Source: Brugia malayi
Taxonomy: Eukaryota; Nematoda; Chromadorea; Rhabditida; Onchocercidae
Direction of reading: 5' to 3'
DNA: 64,000 nt
NCBI RefSeq assembly: GCF_000002995.4
Contig: NW_025062475.1
Coordinates: 11,226,187-11,290,186, forward strand
This document shows positions 1 to 12,800 of this stretch, piece after piece (positions within the stretch are counted from its first letter, which is position 1; every line of letters starts with the position of its first letter). The notes beneath the pieces are model-generated. The model searched no databases and was not told the DNA's origin. It was given only the letters and a program-made list of their open reading frames with translations. The position numbers and the translations under genes are program-made.

Positions 1-456
1 TAAACTTTACTAACTTTCCAGTCCCTTTTAATTTTCACCTTACAAACGTCATGACAGCCATATACCTATACAGCTAAATCATTTTATAATCTAACCCGCA
101 ATAACGTTCAATCTTATACAGTGCCAAATAATCATCTCCCCATTCTCACAAAACACATTTTGTATCCTATAAGTTCATAGAATATCTCGAGAAACGCAAA
201 GGTTGCCAGGACATTGGATTGACAAATATAAGAATTTGGGAAAACTTCCTGTCCGACCTAATTCTGGAGAACTAATCATTTAATTTCCTAGAACACTTAC
301 GGGAAGACAAAAAAACTTATAATCTCAAAAATTAAATTTATCAGAACTGGACAACAGAACCCACCTGCAATCTAATACCCCACTCAAACTTGAGGAAAAA
401 GAGGTAAATGCAGGTAGTCAATGAATCTAATACTCATCAATACGAAAGCATGAAAA

Positions 457-3400
457 TCAATTAATGACATAATTGACCATTCCATGACATGCAGCAATAT
501 CACGATGGTTATTCGTAACTTTGTTGCTTAAAGTATTTTCTCCAGCCTCCGTTGGTTCTGGGTACATTTTTTCCGCAACTGCAGGTGTCGTTGCGGCGGC
601 AGCTGCTGAATTTCCTCCGTTTCGGTTAACAGCATTCCCCTCAGCAGGTTTTTCGGCAGCTAACATTGCATTTAAAGGCGATGAAGCACTACCAACACGG
701 CATTTAGCCTGGTGTGATTGCAACTCAATTCCGACCTGCGGAGAACTGAAGGTTTCACGCTCGCGATTGCCACCATTTGTTTTGTTTATTGTACTGCCGC
801 CACCTGTAAGATCTCTTTTTCTCGTCAGAAACGCTGCAAAATGATTTCATAAAAATGGCTTAATACTAACAAAAGAAGTCATTGCCTTTGTTCACATATG
901 TATTGTAAGTGGTAACACTTCCAAACACTTGGAAGTGTTACTAAGAGTAAAGATATGTTGCGGATCAACTTAAAACAAGTACAAATTACGTTGCTTGCAA
1001 CTAAGTCAACATGCATTTAATATGTCGTCTGTTACTGAGGTGCTATGCCTTCTATACCAACATACACCTGGATGAAGACGAACCAAAAACTTTCAGGTTA
1101 CCAGTACAGTACAGATCAACATCTATTTTCAACCAAAGATGCTTCAACAATCACAAATTAATAAATTTCCTAACTGAATTGCAACTGCTATTTTTGAATT
1201 AACTTCAAGAACAAAACTGCCCGACGTCTTAAAAATATCAAATAACCAACGTCTTGCATCAACCTGAGTTCCATTCAGAGATGGTCGAGCGCTCACTACC
1301 GCAACAGGTGTTTGGATTTTTGGCTCAGTCACTCCGAAATAATTCCGCGCTGACTGATTCTGTACTGCCGGTGACATAGCATGCGGTGTTGGTGGTGACA
1401 TGCTTTCGCTGCCCGGTGAGGAAACATCTGTTACTGGCACATAATAAGCTGCAAAACAAAAATAAACCAATACAACATTCAAATCAAAAATTTGGGTTGA
1501 AATATGCACGAAAATGAAATGCAACCCTACCATTCCAGAGTTTGATAATAAAACTACTTGACAATACTAAAGCCACGTAAATAAATCAGCAGATGTAAAC
1601 CAACGTATTGTTCTTTTACTAATCACAGCCCAAAAACTTTCATGCACGTGAAACCCGAAAAAATCCATTTCAAGGAAAAAGAACTTACAAGTAGTCGTAA
1701 CCACATTAGTGAATGGTACATAACGATGAGTGTCACCAACTACAGGTACATATTGTGGGACAGTATATGCTCTGGTAACCGTTGGCATGACCGCCGCATT
1801 ACTTAACGCTGTTTTTGTATTCGATAACCCGCTTCCCAATAAAAGATCTCGAAGCGTCTTTGTTTCCGGTGGACAGGATTGTAAAAGCGAATGAGCAATC
1901 ATCGGGGAGGGCTGTAAAATACTGTCAAAGTCAGTAATTTAATTACTGAGGAAACTGTATAGTTCAAAGTAAAAAATTTCTGTTTAACCATATATCAAAA
2001 CTTTTGTAAATTTCGGGATTTTAAAGCCATGTTTTCATACACATGCATTTTGTACTATAAACCAGCCAAATTGCCACTGCAATGTAATGTGATAACATTC
2101 AACATCGCAATTTCATTCTTAATGCAGACTCCAAAACTTTTTACAACTTCAAATCGTTTAGTATCACTTTTTTTTCGGCATAAACCAACAAAATACAGAT
2201 TCTGGCTTCCTTCGAGATAAAATTTGGGTTTTCTTGCAAAACGGCTAATTAATTTGCTTAAACAACTTAATAGAATTCACAAAATCTCTTGAATACGAGA
2301 TAATAATCAGACCTTAATGCGCGCTCCGGAACCTTTTATCGCGAGTTCAAGTCGTTTAGTATCAACGCAATGCGTAGCTTGCGCTACGATATCTGCATGA
2401 AAACCAGAAGTATTTAAACGCTGCAGATTCATTTCCGGGCGCGGAAGGGATGACAACTGTGAAACGCTTGAAGAAGCAAACGACCTCCGCCTTCCACCTG
2501 CCTACAATAAGGATAAAGAATGGTCATGTCTAATAAATCCCACACACCGAATTCCTCCTGACCCATTTATATTTAAGTCATTAAACCGATTCTTGAACTT
2601 ACTCGTGGCCTAATATTTTGCCCACTTATGATAACTTCCTGAGATGGTACAGCCAAAATTTGTCGTTCCAGATGATCCTGCCTTGGTGGTTGCGTCGTAG
2701 TTACAATCAATGTTTGAGCTTGATTCAACATACCAGAACTGTTGACAAATTCAAACGTTCGAGGAGGACGATGTACCGCCTGCTCTCCCGTCGCCAGCAA
2801 CCTCGTTGATGGAGGTAGCGGTGGCGGGAGATGCGTGTAAAAAACCGGGGATGATTCGCTAGTTTCGGATGATAACGACATTTGTGACGAAATGCGTAAG
2901 GAATGATCATGTACCCGTTTTTGCTGCAAATTTTTTAACAAAGGTAAACCGAGTTTTATTCCAGGCATCTAAATAATCCCTTATACAAACTGAAAAAAAA
3001 AAAAAAAAAAAGCAATGAAGATGTAGGAAACCCTGATGTTCTTATTAAAGTCATAATTGGCTAAATTTTGTCTACGTAATACTGATAAACCATTTGTTAT
3101 TTAATATGCTATGATCTACATTGTATTCTTTATCTTTCTCTTTTTAAACTACTAAAAGATGGGCAATGGTGTCAAGGATTGCTTACTTGATAATTTACAG
3201 ACGATGCATTCAGTAATGGTGCCACTTTTTCCACTTTCCCAGCAACAGATGCAGTCAGCAAAACGGGCTGCAGGCCGCAGTCACTGACCGATCTTGCACC
3301 AACGTTTAATGGCGGCCCATTTTGTTGCAAACTTAAGAGACACAAATCTCATTTCCGATTATGAAAAAACTGTGAAAATCCATCAATTTTTTGACAAAAA

Positions 3401-6400
3401 CATAAAGCAGTACTCACTTAACAACCCGCAGACGATCTGGTTCCCGAACACCATTGACTGACATGACATTTTGTCCAATACCCGAAGCTGACCCGTCGTT
3501 ATCTTCACCAAGCACCACTACCTGTTCACCGGTACCTCGCGACGACGTACCATCTCGACCCACCTACAAAATAAAATGACTTATGATTAAGACGTATGTG
3601 ACTAATCAATTCCAATATGAATCTAATCAAATTTCCTAATCAAAGTTTATGATAAAAATCCTTCAATGTAATTTTAATAAATTTTGAAATCTCATCCTTA
3701 ATTTGTAAATACTTACGCCACTTTGAAGTTTCTGTGTGGAACTGGTATCAGATATGTCAAAAATTCGCCTCGCATAAAGCTCTTCTTGCCTCCTGTATTC
3801 TCGCTCATCTTCATCATTCCAATTTTTACGATTCTCATCAGAATCCGAAGAATCATTATCATACTTATCAACATCCACCAGTTTACATTGATAACTCCTA
3901 AATATAGAAAATTTATGCTACAATCTATATACCAAAGTGTAATCAAAAACTCGATTGCACAGTTTCGAGCACTTTATAATTGCATGATTTTTAAATGCTC
4001 ATAAAATTAAAGTCAAGCATATTCACGTTAATATTTCGAAAACATTATTACAAGCATTTTTTTTAAAAAAAAAAACTAACTTTGTGGTATCGATAACTGA
4101 ACTGAAAGGTGGATCCGGAGCGGACTGTGACGTTGAAGGAGCAGAAAGCAGAACACGATCGAATATAATTCTAAGAATATTTTTATCAATCATTTGATCT
4201 CATCAATTTAAGCTCTACATTTATCTCTACTTATAGAATATGTCTCTAGATATTGACGAAGCAGAATGACTCGAATCACCAAATACAAGTTCCAACATGA
4301 AAAGCCTGCCGAAAAATACACAAACCTTCCACCTCGTCCCATTCTTCGCCTTGCGTAACCAATACAACGTACACCATTCGCAGATGGCATAAATGTTCGA
4401 TAGAAACGTTCTGCTGGACTAATCTTTGGAACTGTAAAAAAAAAAAAAAAAAAAAAAAACTTTTTTAAAAGACAAAATAAGAAAAAGACAATCATATCAA
4501 AAGCAACGAAAGTTTATAATCTCTACCTTCCGGTGGATTCGAGAATAAACTGGACCGATATATGCATCCACGTCGTCTCTTAAATGTGTATCGGCCATCC
4601 AATGCTGCTTCTGCGTTACGTTCCGCATCACCTGTTGAAACCGTGCTTGGAGATGCACCGGCATTCAGTACATTCGCAGCAGTTGCTGGCTTATTCCACA
4701 ACTGAACTTTTAAATAACTATCACTGTCATTTAATTACATTACTTAGTAATTTTTGAACATTACCTACTGCAATGAATTCATTTCTCGCACTAACAACTT
4801 AGATTTCTGAATCCTTGAATTACTTTTATTCTCAAATCAGATATTAATCCTACCTCTGCGTTTCTTTTCAACCACGCCCGACTGACTAGATCTTTATCCG
4901 TGTCAGCTATTGAGGTTCTGGAATGTCGTTTCCGCTTCTGCCCTTTGATTTTTGTTGGTGATATACTGCTTGGCAATTCATCCTGAGAAATGAAAACATC
5001 AAATCCATAAGAACACGACTGATGAGTATAACAAAATCAAATTCTCACGTTTCTTTGACAAAATGCGCCAAAGTATAACAAAATCAAATTCTCACGTTTC
5101 TTTGACAAAATGCGCCAAAACGCAATTAGCAATTATTTCGCAACATGCACTACTGTCAAGGAAAGTGTATTCCTGGAATATAAGACACTAAATGCTAACC
5201 TGCGACTCCTCCGTAGGACTCATCGTCGCATTTCGTTCTAATTTCACTTTAGACAATATATGGTTGTACAGAACACAACTGAAGTCACAAACAGTCCATC
5301 GACATTTGCAGATTTTGTCATCTAGCCCTATGACAGTCTGTTTGGTGTGTTCCCTGAAATTATTTATAAGTCCAATTCATAAAATTTGGATTCCATAAAA
5401 ATCCGCTTAGAATTTTGGAAATACAGTATGACAAAAATCTGATGTTTGTTTACCTTCGCCTAAGCATATCGAAGAGGATGACAACCCTGCTTAGATCGTG
5501 GCCAAGTTTCAGTATCTTTTCATATGAATCTTCATCATTTTTACGATTTTTTCTAGTCTGCATTCTTTCTAAACGCCGCCGAAAAGCAACATAAGCAATA
5601 TCTGAACCCGAAGCATCTCGGCGTGCATCCGTTTTTACCCGTGGTATCAATGAGGCAATCTTATGCGATGCTGCTGCATCCTAAAATATATTACAATTTC
5701 ACAAAAAATTGTGTTTGCTTTCAAGCACTGTATTAACACAAATGACAAGTGAAACCACAAAATTCTGCTTTCCGATTTATAGTTTTGATTATTCCAAGAT
5801 CTGAAGGAAAAACTAGCCTTGCGTTTTTGTAACCAGTAATCATAAACATCATCAACGAGATCTGTTTCGAAATCTTTGAGCAATGACCGCGCCTCGTTAG
5901 GCTGACATATTTGCAAACCGCTGCTGGCACCTTCCAGCAATTCCATCATCTTTTCGAAATCACTCTCTGCAGTAAATCCGCCACGTTCAGCCAACCATGT
6001 TTCATCCTCGCTATCGATATCATAATCAGGCTCTTCGTTTCCAAGCGATAATGAAGCTGTAAACAGCACCGGTTAGTATGAGCTGATTAATGTCCAAAAA
6101 AAAAAAAAAAAAACAATAGTCCTTTCAAAAGGAAAGATTTGGGAAGTGAAATTCATAGATAGATAACATGTTTCGCTTAATTTGATGTTCTCTTCCTGGA
6201 AATGATGAAAATAGTTTCGGATTTGGACAAATGAAGATTTGACCAGATCAAAAGACAGAATCAAATATTAACAATTATGTCAGGCAATAGCTAATTGCCT
6301 AAATAGTCAATATCAGGAGATAAGTACAAGCTCTATATAAATTAATACAATCACGAATGAATTTTTTATATGCAACAAGTAGGGCATTTACAAAAAACTC

Positions 6401-9400
6401 GCACTTGGGGAAATTTAGTTCTTACTTAACGACAGTTGTGAAACATTCTCTTTCCACAACATGTGGGAACCTTGGGAAAAATTAATGTTGTACCTTGTTT
6501 CATATGATTGGATCCGGACCGAAAAAGTAATTTTTTCAACATAAAGTTTTTCACCGCCGCAAAATTCATTTTTGCTCGCTAATGATTTTTTTCATTAAAA
6601 TTATGATTCACTAATAACCTCTACAGCAAACACCAAACTAACGTTGCTTCCGCCAAATGAAGATAAAAGCATATGTATTGATGTTTCTTCGGTTATACTT
6701 CACACCCACCACCTAGAGTTCACACTTTTCAAATCAGTCCTTAACTCCAGTAGTAATACATTACCCTAAAAGTTTGAAAGGGTTATTCACAATCTACTTA
6801 GAAATCTGACTTAGACCAGGCTTCTTCAAGTAGGAATCCTACCGAAACAGTACAGCTCATTTTCTTACGCGTTAGGCTTAAATCATGCACTTCCCACTCA
6901 TGAGAGATTCAAAAATGTCCACTGTACTACATTCCCCTTTTAGGAATCAGCAAAAACTTTATGAAAGGTTATAGTAAGAAATCTCAGCCTTTAATCTTCA
7001 AAAAACTTCAATCAAATTAAAATTAATGAGATTAACGATCGATCTGATAAGAGATGCCCGAAAAAATTTTTATGATTGAGTTCATTCATTAATAATCAAG
7101 GAACCACGAAAATTTGTCCACCATTTTCACTATAGAATATAATCCAGCAAAATCTTACGAAATATATTATTTAATAACTGTACAAACATTACATCTAATG
7201 TATGGAATTCACCAACTATACGTCCTATCGTGTCACGTAAATTAGTCTGTTGGCGCTTATTCACTTCGGTATTCAAAAAGGACACGAAACTATGTTACAA
7301 AAAAAAAACTACGTCTGGCTAAGAGAATTTAGTTTTCTCCTTAAAATCACTTCTTATTTCAGACCAAAAAGAATCTTGGGAGCTGAAAGAAATGCCGAGT
7401 TTATTTAGAGAAAAATATTTTAAGTAGAGATGAAAACATAAATATAACAGCAATATGGTACTGCCAAGATGTTTTCAGACAAAATTCAATTCATGTAAAT
7501 CTGAATTCATAAAGAAGCAAGGGCCGAAAAAGAGATTTAGAAACTTGAACTAAATTTACCTGAAAAGTGGAAAAGACTAGGATTCGCTAATTCTCAGTAA
7601 GACCTTTCCTCCTATCCCATGAAGAAACTCCTCTAAGGCAAAGAAAATGCTAAAACCTTTCCATTTCTTTTTCTTCGGAGAACGAAATGCTTTCAGTTTT
7701 TATTAGCTGATCATAAATTCGTTACCAAACAGAATTTGAACCCATCTTTCTCCTAAGCTTTTCCCAGACAGAAACTAAAGTGCATAGTAAAAAAAAGGTT
7801 CTTTTGTATTTGCTTATTGTATGTACTTTCATTACCAAATACTGAGCATAGAATGTACCAATGCAAAGCAAAGGCACAGTTCATGCATCAAAAATTTGAA
7901 AAGTTCTGAAATTGAAATTTCCAACTGAGGAGACGGGCAAAAGTACACAACGAAATTAAAGAATAGGAAAAATGATAGAGCCGAAACATTCGTACCTTGT
8001 ACTTTGATGAGCTGATTGATAGATGGTGCTGGTTGTACTGGATATAATGCATCATAGTATCCGCAATCGACAGTAAAAACTTTTGGCGTTGGTATGACAT
8101 GATTTTCTACAGCAATACCCGATGTACTGGCCTGCTGCGCAAGGATTGCCTCTTGCAAATGAGACTCCTAGAATTGAGACTAACGTCAAAATTCAGAATC
8201 CAATCTGACAATAAGAAATATAGGTAATAAAACTTGAAAACAAAAAATTACTGCAAAAATTTCCGGAAGAGCGAACGAAACTCTCAACTACTCTGAACAA
8301 ACGAATCATAAAACAACCCTTAAGATATACTGAAATTTACACTTCAGAAATGCGTTTCATTCTAAACATGTCTGCAGCAAAAAAATAAAGCATCCACCCT
8401 ATTTTTTAGACAGGATTCTACTGATATAAACAGTAAAAGCAACAAAACATTATACCTAAAAATTAAACGAATAAGAAGTTCAAAAATGATTGTTGGAACT
8501 AATAATTGTCACGGCTAAAGATTAAAGTTGGTCATGGTAAACTAAGTACTACATAAAAAAAAATTTAACGAAATTTCAAAAAACCACACATGTTGAGACA
8601 TTAACGAGCAATATAAAACAAACTCAGCTTAATCTCCACTGCAATCCCACATGTCGAACGGCAGGAACACTTATATATGTTAAAAAGGAAATACATGCTC
8701 GTTAGTAAAAAGAATTCTAAACCACCAACAGTTTAATAACATTAATTGGAAGTCCTCGGAAAACATGATTATATTTAATAAGCCATGAGTCATCATCATC
8801 ACTACAATCTGACTTTCTAAACTGTTAGAGACAGTCCTAAAATGAACTTCAGTTGCTTAAAAAAGTTTATGTAAAGTGGAAAATACTAGAAATATTTTAT
8901 TAACATGAGCGGTACCTACAACTGAATTTCTAGTTATGCCAAAACTATTTTGGCAATTTTCCTCCCGACTTGTGTTCGACGTTATTTTGAAAGTATCACC
9001 GCATTAAATCTCAGCTGCTGACTCAGAGTCTTATTCTACCTTACTTCAATAAATTCATTACTGAATGTAATCAAGAGCACAAAATACTTCTATTTTGAAA
9101 TATTTTATTCTCTAATGCTATAATTGTTGCTGTTGATATCGGGCTTTTACAATCGACCTTGCATTATTACAGCATTCCTGATTACCATCAGCATCAGGTG
9201 ATGGCTGACCTCTAAACACAACCATTTGTGACCGACGTATCTATGCGCTCCTTGTCCCCTCTATATCATACCTCGCCCATTCTGTTCTCTTTGATCTCTC
9301 ATAATTTCATCTACTCTTAAGTTCTACACACTACGATACTTATGCATAAAAGATCGAAGGCAATCTGGATGGCCCAGTAAGCAAACAGATGGTTGAAGAA

Positions 9401-11515
9401 AAGGAAAAATCAGGAACAGATGTACTGCAACAAAAGTTACCCACTGCTAATACTGCAAAATATTAACCTATAAACCATATTACTACACTCTCTACTACTG
9501 GTACAGATTTCAGATTGACTGAAATATATAGTCGAAGATATTTTTACCAACTTAAATGAAAACCGAGGACTGAACTAGTGTTAAACAAAAAGACCCGAAA
9601 TTAAAATTGAATCAATCAATCCAATTTTAAAAAAAACAAAGAAAAAAGTGTCTCCAAATCACAAAATAACGGGAAAATGGAGCACGAATTGCTCAAATGA
9701 AATTAAAAGGTCTGATGAATACAAAGATGCAAACTGCAGCTATCACATTTTTTAAAAGGAATCTTCAACAGTAATTTGATTGCAAATCTAATCTAATAAA
9801 CATGAGGGATTTTTGATTGTATTGCGGCAGACGTGTATTTCACATCAAAACAGCCGCAACTTTGATGTGGAGTACACTTCTACCGCAATGCAAGGAGAAA
9901 TCTCCCATGCCTACCAGATTGCAATCCACATTACATCATCATTACCTAATAAAAAATGGTGCCGGTAAGAACAGGTGATATTAAAGTGGTATTAAAAATG
10001 ACCCAAAATCGGGGAAACTAGAGTCTTCTTCCGACATCTGTCATAGTATGGAACAATATGCAAACAGTTTACGAATGATTAATTTGACACTGTGAAATGC
10101 CTTCCGCAAAAGAATTTTCAAATACGAGAATTTTGCTACAAAACGTCATCTGTTAAAATTGTTTAGGGATTAACATGCAAAAGTTAAAAATCCTTCTATC
10201 TAATAAAAAATGAATTGAAGATTAATGAAGCTGTCTCTAAAGTTAAAACAGTATAATAACAACGTAATATATCATTCGTTCGAAAAAAGCTATCCTTCAG
10301 ACTTTAAACATATTGAAAATACCATCTATTTATACTGCATGACAATGGGATTCCAGTGGTAGAAAAAAACGAAAGCAATTATTGTACTAGCATTACAATT
10401 TGGAGTAGATGAAAGAAGCTTGAGAATAATGTAAGACACAATATTAATGATTTTTTTGGAGGAAAAAAAATAAAACTTCCAATTTCCTTTACTGCTATTT
10501 TCTGATTAATGTTATGTAGAGAAGTCCTTCAATAGTGGTGTAAAGTAAATCCTGGAAAACCAGCTTCATGCGATAAACAATGATATCAAATACTACACGG
10601 TAAGAATATTTTACACTAGACACTCTCAAAAAACTCACTACAAAAATCCTCAAACTATTTCACTTATACACTCTCGCCATCCCCGTCGATGCTTGCTATA
10701 TAATAAAATCCGTAAACAATTTGTCTTTAGAAAATCCATAAAAATCCTAGGAAGTTCCAGTAACTTCTAAAATTAACTCTACAATATTGTATAGGTTAGT
10801 CAATCTACCAAACGCAACTGACTTTAAGATGTGAATTCCTCTAAAGAGCTATTATGTTAAATGTTTCTTTAATCTTTCCGCCGTTCTCTTCGAAGACCAG
10901 CCAGATGACTTACATTCCTGTTCAAGAAAAGAAGATAAAAGTGTCATAAATCATTTTTATGATAATGATAAATCTCCAAGACCCAATAAATAATTTCGTA
11001 GCAATTCTAACAGTTAGTGACAGAGAATTTTAAAATTCCTCATTTTACAGGACCTACAAAACTATTAGATGTCATGAAAAAGAAATGACAACAGACAGTA
11101 AAACAGAAAAAAATAGGCGAGATTATTGGTTGTTGCAAAATGTTCGAATTTAACTGTTGTAAGAGAACAGTTAGTTAATCGCTGTTAACTGAGCAGAGGG
11201 AAAAGGAAGAGATGTTGGATTATCTATACGGCAATTGCTAAGCTAACAAGCGCACTAGAAAATAGTACAAGAGGGAGAGAAAATCAGACAACTCTTTGAA
11301 GCAATAAAAGTAGCATGGAAGTGTTTGATGTGGGAGAGGAAGAGGGCACCTACATTTTCTTCATCTTTTTCCATACCCGTTGGCATTTGTGCCACTGCCC
11401 GATTGATCGGTGTACATTCAGCCAGGTCGGGTAATTCATCAGCGCAATATACGGGCATTGATTTCGTCGCATCCAAATTTCTTGCCCGAAATGACAGCTT
11501 ACTCGTTGTTGCCAT
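457..11515 (-). CDS. epc-1: Enhancer of Polycomb homologue (NuA4/Piccolo scaffold), about 17 exons
   Basis: Exons (high to low): 11354-11515, 7996-8167, 5818-6056, 5454-5680, 5200-5353, 4854-4982, 4527-4701, 4326-4431, 4081-4170, 3717-3897, 3418-3563, 3187-3331, 2603-2968, 2313-2501, 1689-1911, then tentatively 1155-1448 and 457-833; about 1,124 residues if all are used. Phases agree through exon 15. The N-terminus has the EPC signature: KLSFRARNLDA near residue 6, INRAVAQMPTGMEK to residue 50, ESHLQEAILAQQ at 55, PDYDIDSEDE at 121-130, YVAFRRRLERMQTRKNRKN at 221-239 and GRYTFKRRRGC near 397. The family scaffolds MYST acetyltransferase complexes on chromatin. A lysine/arginine-rich patch (KGQKRKRH) could be an NLS. 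The C-terminal half is low in recognisable motifs and longer than in vertebrate EPC1/2. Only the last junctions are unsure: exon 16 may instead read to its own stop at 1144. The intron between exons 3 and 4 has a GC donor. An ATTAAA at 279-284 (minus) could serve polyadenylation. Confidence 0.93.
5025..5118. repeat. Perfect 47-bp tandem duplication in EPC intron 5
   Basis: The 47-bp unit starting AGTATAACAAAATCAAATTC and ending GCGCCAA occurs twice head to tail (5025-5071 and 5072-5118) with no mismatch that I can see. It lies between exons 5 and 6 of the EPC gene. Its perfection implies a recent event or an assembly duplication. Confidence 0.9.
5681..5817 (-). other. GC-AG intron of the EPC gene
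   Basis: The exon before it ends ...CTGGTTACAAAAACGCAAG, encoding YWLQKRK like YWIKKRK in vertebrate EPC1. The next bases are GCTAGT, not GT. The intron ends TTTTAG and the following exon (5680 downwards) restarts in phase 0 with DAAASHKIASLIPRV. No GT donor nearby gives the same phase while keeping the conserved KRK, so a GC donor is the simplest reading. Confidence 0.7.
9104..9109 (-). terminator. AATAAA poly(A) signal after the intronic open stretch
   Basis: TTTATT on the plus strand reads AATAAA on the minus strand, 9 nt beyond the TAG at 9118-9120. In AT-rich DNA the hexamer is common, so only its position makes it notable. Confidence 0.25.
9118..9240 (-). other. Possible alternative terminal exon inside EPC intron 1
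   Basis: A 41-codon open stretch (40 residues plus TAG) on the same strand as the EPC gene lies in the 3.2-kb first intron. It reads through QPSPDADGNQECCNNARSI and ends KARYQQQQL, with balanced codon use unlike the surrounding AT-rich intron. It begins right after a CATAG and is in phase 0, the same phase in which EPC exon 1 ends; an in-phase GGTCAG lies inside it as another acceptor choice. An AATAAA follows the stop by only 9 nt. It could make a short EPC isoform of the first 54 residues plus this tail, or be the end of an unrelated nested gene. Both acceptors lack a pyrimidine tract, which is the main weakness. Confidence 0.3.
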
Positions 11516-11560
11516 TATTGCGATGTTATGTATTATTGCTACCGCTCCTTTCCTTCTATC

Positions 11561-11563
11561 CTG
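11561..11563 (-). promoter_or_regulatory. Possible trans-splice acceptor upstream of the EPC start
   Basis: On the minus strand, CCTAAACAG ends 45 nt before the EPC ATG (11513-11515), followed by a purine-rich leader. It is the nearest convincing AG to the start codon and could be a spliced-leader acceptor or the end of a 5' UTR intron. The pyrimidine tract is weak. Confidence 0.3.
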
Positions 11564-12800
11564 TTTAGGCCAAATCCAAATAGGCTACTAATGGTGCTTT
11601 TCGTAGTAATAATAGTAGTGGTAGCGGAATATAACGCGACCAGTACCGCCGTTAAATACAGTTGCTGCTGCTTGCTTATGCAATAAATTTAGATAAACTT
11701 CCTTGGCGGCTCGCAACCGTGTATCGGGTGGGTAGCAACAGCAGCAGCTGCTGCTACTACTACACCTTCAGGCACCGTTCAACCTATTATTATAACGAAC
11801 TGAAATCAGACGAACAACATCACTCCCGGACCTTTCGGCAATATAACAATACAACTGCATGAATTTAGAAAATAGCGTAATATTAATCGTGTCTCATGAA
11901 ACGCCAAATATGCCTACACACGTCATAAATAAAACATCCTCCGCGATATGGCGGGGAAGTAGGGCTTCTCCAAACTTTCCATTTTACTTCCTCCTTCTCT
12001 CTCTCAGAACAAATTCAACGGCAGAAATACGACTACTACGACAACCAAAACGCTCAATATTTGACGATATCGTCGGTCTCCCGCTGCAATGTGCTGCAGC
12101 ATACATGTATGTGTGTGTCTGTGTATGTGTATATATGTGTGTGTGTGTGTGTGTGTATATGTGAGTATGCCAAAAGTAACCGCGAAGAGTGTGTCTATAA
12201 CTGCTGCCGGCGGCAATGTCCGGGGAAGGGAGCGCCCTCCCGAAGAGACGCAATCCATCGAATGTGCACACAGACATGGAGGAAGTGTACCTTGTATGCA
12301 TTGGAGGAAGGCGGGGCGCTCTCAATCGATCGATTGCGACGAGACTTTAATAAATAGCGAGAGGGATGACAGACAAAGGGTGCGTAGCAGGCAACACAAC
12401 AAATGTCGCGAGGAAAGACAATGAAATCGGAGGAGAGAGTAGCGCGCCATACGGTTTGTAGAGACAGTGTGCGGAGTGAGGAGAGAAGAGGCGATACATT
12501 AGTGCGACTCACAGCACGAAACATCATCTCAACAAAATTTCCATCGCTGAGAGTGGGGGACCGTCCCTCGTATCCACAGCAGTCTCTCTCCCCGGGAAGG
12601 ACGCGCCATGAACCTCCCGCTTGGCTCGTCCGCCAACAGGCAACTACCGACACACACACACCCTCCCAACCGCCTCCACTGCACGCACAACAAATGATAT
12701 GATGATGACGGAGAGCAGCTATGAGTCATCCACGTGCATACACACACACACACACATACACCTGTCGTTAGGGATGCTTAGCAGGGGACCGTATAATTGT
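11564..12800. promoter_or_regulatory. GC-elevated island upstream of the EPC gene
   Basis: About 1.2 kb directly 5' of the EPC start is clearly richer in G, C and CpG than the flanks and carries CA/TG repeats. Long open frames occur on both strands, but they run through simple repeats, overlap one another and match no protein I know, so I read them as by-products of fewer stop codons. The position suggests promoter, 5' UTR or non-coding first exon sequence for the minus-strand gene. Confidence 0.45.
12105..12164. repeat. TG microsatellite
   Basis: Imperfect (TG)n with TATG and ATATAT interruptions, inside the GC-elevated island upstream of EPC. Confidence 0.95.

Noticed and set aside
11984..12702. 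Several 80-150 codon frames on both strands near 12-12.7 kb
   Set aside because: They overlap each other, cross TG repeats and reflect higher GC with fewer stops; none resembles a protein.
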